Source: Zemynaea arenosa | GTDB taxonomy: Bacteria; Pseudomonadota; Gammaproteobacteria; Burkholderiales; Burkholderiaceae_D | DNA: 57,018 bases | Assembly (NCBI RefSeq): GCF_004614185.1 | Contig: NZ_SPVF01000274.1 | Location: 1 to 57,018, forward strand | Direction: 5' to 3' | Shown: positions 55,692 through 57,018 of the stretch, piece by piece | Position numbering within the stretch: the stretch's first letter is position 1 | Layout of the letters: the number at the start of each line of letters is the position of its first letter | Notes under the pieces: generated by a model | Databases searched by the model: none | Seen by the model: only the letters and a program-made list of their open reading frames with translations | Told to the model about the DNA's origin: nothing | Translations under genes and position numbers: made by a program

Positions 55692-56952
55692 GATGGGCCT
55701 TGCGTGCATGCTTGAATTGGAGCGCGCATTTTACAAGGCCCGGCAACTGCACACTGATCAAGACGGCGAAAGCGACGCGGTAGGCGATGGCGGGATAGTG
55801 GCCGTGCGCGTCCGCAGGCCACAGCGACAGCACCAGGCCGAAACCCGCCTGCACCAGGAAGGCCAGCACGAAGATCAGGAGATTGAGGCAGGTGGCCGCG
55901 CGCCCGGTCAGCTCCTTCGGCATGCTTTGCGCCACCAGCGCGTACTCGATGCCAGTGATGGTGCCGACCAGCGTGAACAACACCGACAGGCTTTGGTACA
56001 CCGGCGGGTAGTCCGCCACGATGGCCAGCTGTACCAGCAGGAACAACGCGATCCCCGCCGCCGCTACGTTGAGCGGCTTGATGCCCCGCTTGCCCGCGTG
56101 CTCGGTGATCATGCCGACCGCGATGGCGCCAAAGATCACGGAGGCCATCGAGAGGTACAGCAGGTAGGCCACCGCACCTTCCGAGAAGTGCGCCACGTCG
56201 CTGAGCCAGCGGCCGATCCACATGCCCTGGATGCCGAAGAACACCGCGTGCGGGACCAGCACCAGCGAGATGGTGCGGCGGAAAGCGGGATGGCGGTAGA
56301 CGGCCAGCAGCGACGATCCATCCATGCGCGCATCGCGCTTCTCGCTGCGCGGCGCGAGCACCCAGACCAGCAGCGCCGTGGCCAAAACGCCGACCGCCAG
56401 CGCCAGGAACATCCAGCGCCAGCCGATATGGTCGACCACCATCCGCACCGGCATGGTGGAGGCGGCGGCACCGATGCCGCCGACCGCGATCAGGTAGCCG
56501 TTCACGGATGGCAGCCGCGCGGGCGTGACAACGGCGGACAATGCCTTCACGCCCGCCATGAAGGAGCCGCCCAGGCCCAGGCCGACCAGGAAGCGCGCGG
56601 CCACCAGCATGCCAAAGGTACGGCCGAACGCAAACATCACCACGCCGCTGGCGGCCAGCAGCAGCAGCGAGGCCTGCACCTTGCGCGGGCCGTAGCGGTC
56701 CAGGGCCAGGCCGACCGGGAGCTGGGCCAGCGCGAAGGCGAAGAAGAAGGCGCTGGTCAGCATCCCGAGTTGCGCGGGCGTGAGGTGGAGGGCCTGCATG
56801 AACTGCGGCGCGAGCACGGCGTTCACGTTGCGCAGCAGGGAGGACAAGAAGTGGCCCAGCGCGTAAGGCAGGAACACGCAGACCAGGATGGCGGCAGGTT
56901 CCATCCCGTTCGGCGCAACCGCCGGTGCGGCGGCTGCGGGAGGCTCCGGCAC
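55660..56952 (-). CDS. MFS transporter (5' end uncertain, near window edge)
   Basis: A 12-helix major facilitator, about 430 residues here. The loop 2-3 motif is LALDRYGPRKVQ and LVGLGLGGSFMAGVKAL follows. A Pro/Ala-rich N-terminus precedes the first helix (ILVCVFLPYALGHF). I list the GTG at 56952, but the frame stays open to base 57018, so the gene may begin outside the window; ATG 56904 is the shortest sensible start. It overlaps the FAH-family gene at its 3' end and probably imports that enzyme's precursor. Confidence 0.85.
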   Translation of the reverse strand: MPEPPAAAAPAVAPNGMEPAAILVCVFLPYALGHFLSSLLRNVNAVLAPQFMQALHLTPAQLGMLTSAFFFAFALAQLPVGLALDRYGPRKVQASLLLLAASGVVMFAFGRTFGMLVAARFLVGLGLGGSFMAGVKALSAVVTPARLPSVNGYLIAVGGIGAAASTMPVRMVVDHIGWRWMFLALAVGVLATALLVWVLAPRSEKRDARMDGSSLLAVYRHPAFRRTISLVLVPHAVFFGIQGMWIGRWLSDVAHFSEGAVAYLLYLSMASVIFGAIAVGMITEHAGKRGIKPLNVAAAGIALFLLVQLAIVADYPPVYQSLSVLFTLVGTITGIEYALVAQSMPKELTGRAATCLNLLIFVLAFLVQAGFGLVLSLWPADAHGHYPAIAYRVAFAVLISVQLPGLVKCALQFKHARKAHHETAPLRPAG

Positions 56953-57018
56953 CAGCGCCGCTTCGGTGGCCGGCAGCGCGGGGGACTCCGGTGCCGGCGC
57001 CCCACCGGCGCCGGGCAG

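Overview
The window is a GC-rich, densely coding piece of a betaproteobacterial chromosome. Gene content and order (a complete paaABCDE-GHIKJYZ operon with divergent paaX, parE-parC, and pmbA / darP-mog) point to Burkholderiales, and I infer an Oxalobacteraceae (Massilia/Duganella-like) host. No rRNA, tRNA, CRISPR, transposase or prophage gene was found, and no stretch above 300 bases lacks a gene. About 59 protein genes can be supported, two of them at the window edges.

Layout. 1-1.0 kb: the 3' end of a retropepsin-like protease gene, a strong hairpin, and a two-gene c-type cytochrome operon. 1.2-2.9 kb: a LOV-type blue-light sensor hybrid histidine kinase. 3.1-5.7 kb: a MoxR ATPase / acetyltransferase / VWA-CoxE operon. 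5.7-8.1 kb: a KefB-like cation:proton antiporter overlapping a YbdK-type glutamate-cysteine ligase homologue. 8.2-12 kb: two small membrane ORFs, a PuuD-like glutamine amidotransferase, a Kelch-type lipoprotein and a degenerate receiver protein. 12.2-16.5 kb: topoisomerase IV (parE, parC).

16.5-23.8 kb is the most unusual region. One operon encodes an ECF sigma factor, a zinc-finger anti-sigma factor, a subtilisin-like protease and a TorF-like outer-membrane barrel. It runs divergently from an operon for a DUF4214/cytochrome c fusion lipoprotein, a TlpA-like thioredoxin, a small DUF4266 lipoprotein ending in a Gly/Cys-rich tail, a DUF3570 outer-membrane-type protein and an ApbE flavin transferase. 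The 145-bp spacer carries two divergent matches of the form GAACC-N16-GYATTCAC, one facing each operon. This suggests that the sigma factor controls both. The extracytoplasmic tail of the anti-sigma factor resembles a subtilase propeptide, and the gene immediately downstream encodes a subtilase. Together these suggest a protease-linked envelope redox regulon.

24-34 kb: a Lys/Ala-rich exported protein, a Tat-type dienelactone hydrolase, an M64 peptidase, an aspartoacylase-like deacylase, two acetyltransferases, argH with an M24 peptidase, and a small PAS protein. 34-46.8 kb: the phenylacetate catabolic operon (ring activation by PaaK, epoxidation by PaaABCDE, isomerisation by PaaG, ring opening and oxidation by PaaZ, beta-oxidation by PaaH and PaaJ, with PaaI and PaaY as accessory thioesterase proteins) and its repressor gene paaX. 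No paaF is present. 46.9-57 kb: an M14 cytosolic-carboxypeptidase-like enzyme, an OmpW porin behind an FNR-like box and followed by an intrinsic terminator, pmbA, darP-mog-carboxylesterase, a carboxymuconolactone decarboxylase family protein, a GyrI-like protein, a class III aminotransferase, a fumarylacetoacetase-family enzyme and an MFS transporter that reaches the window edge.
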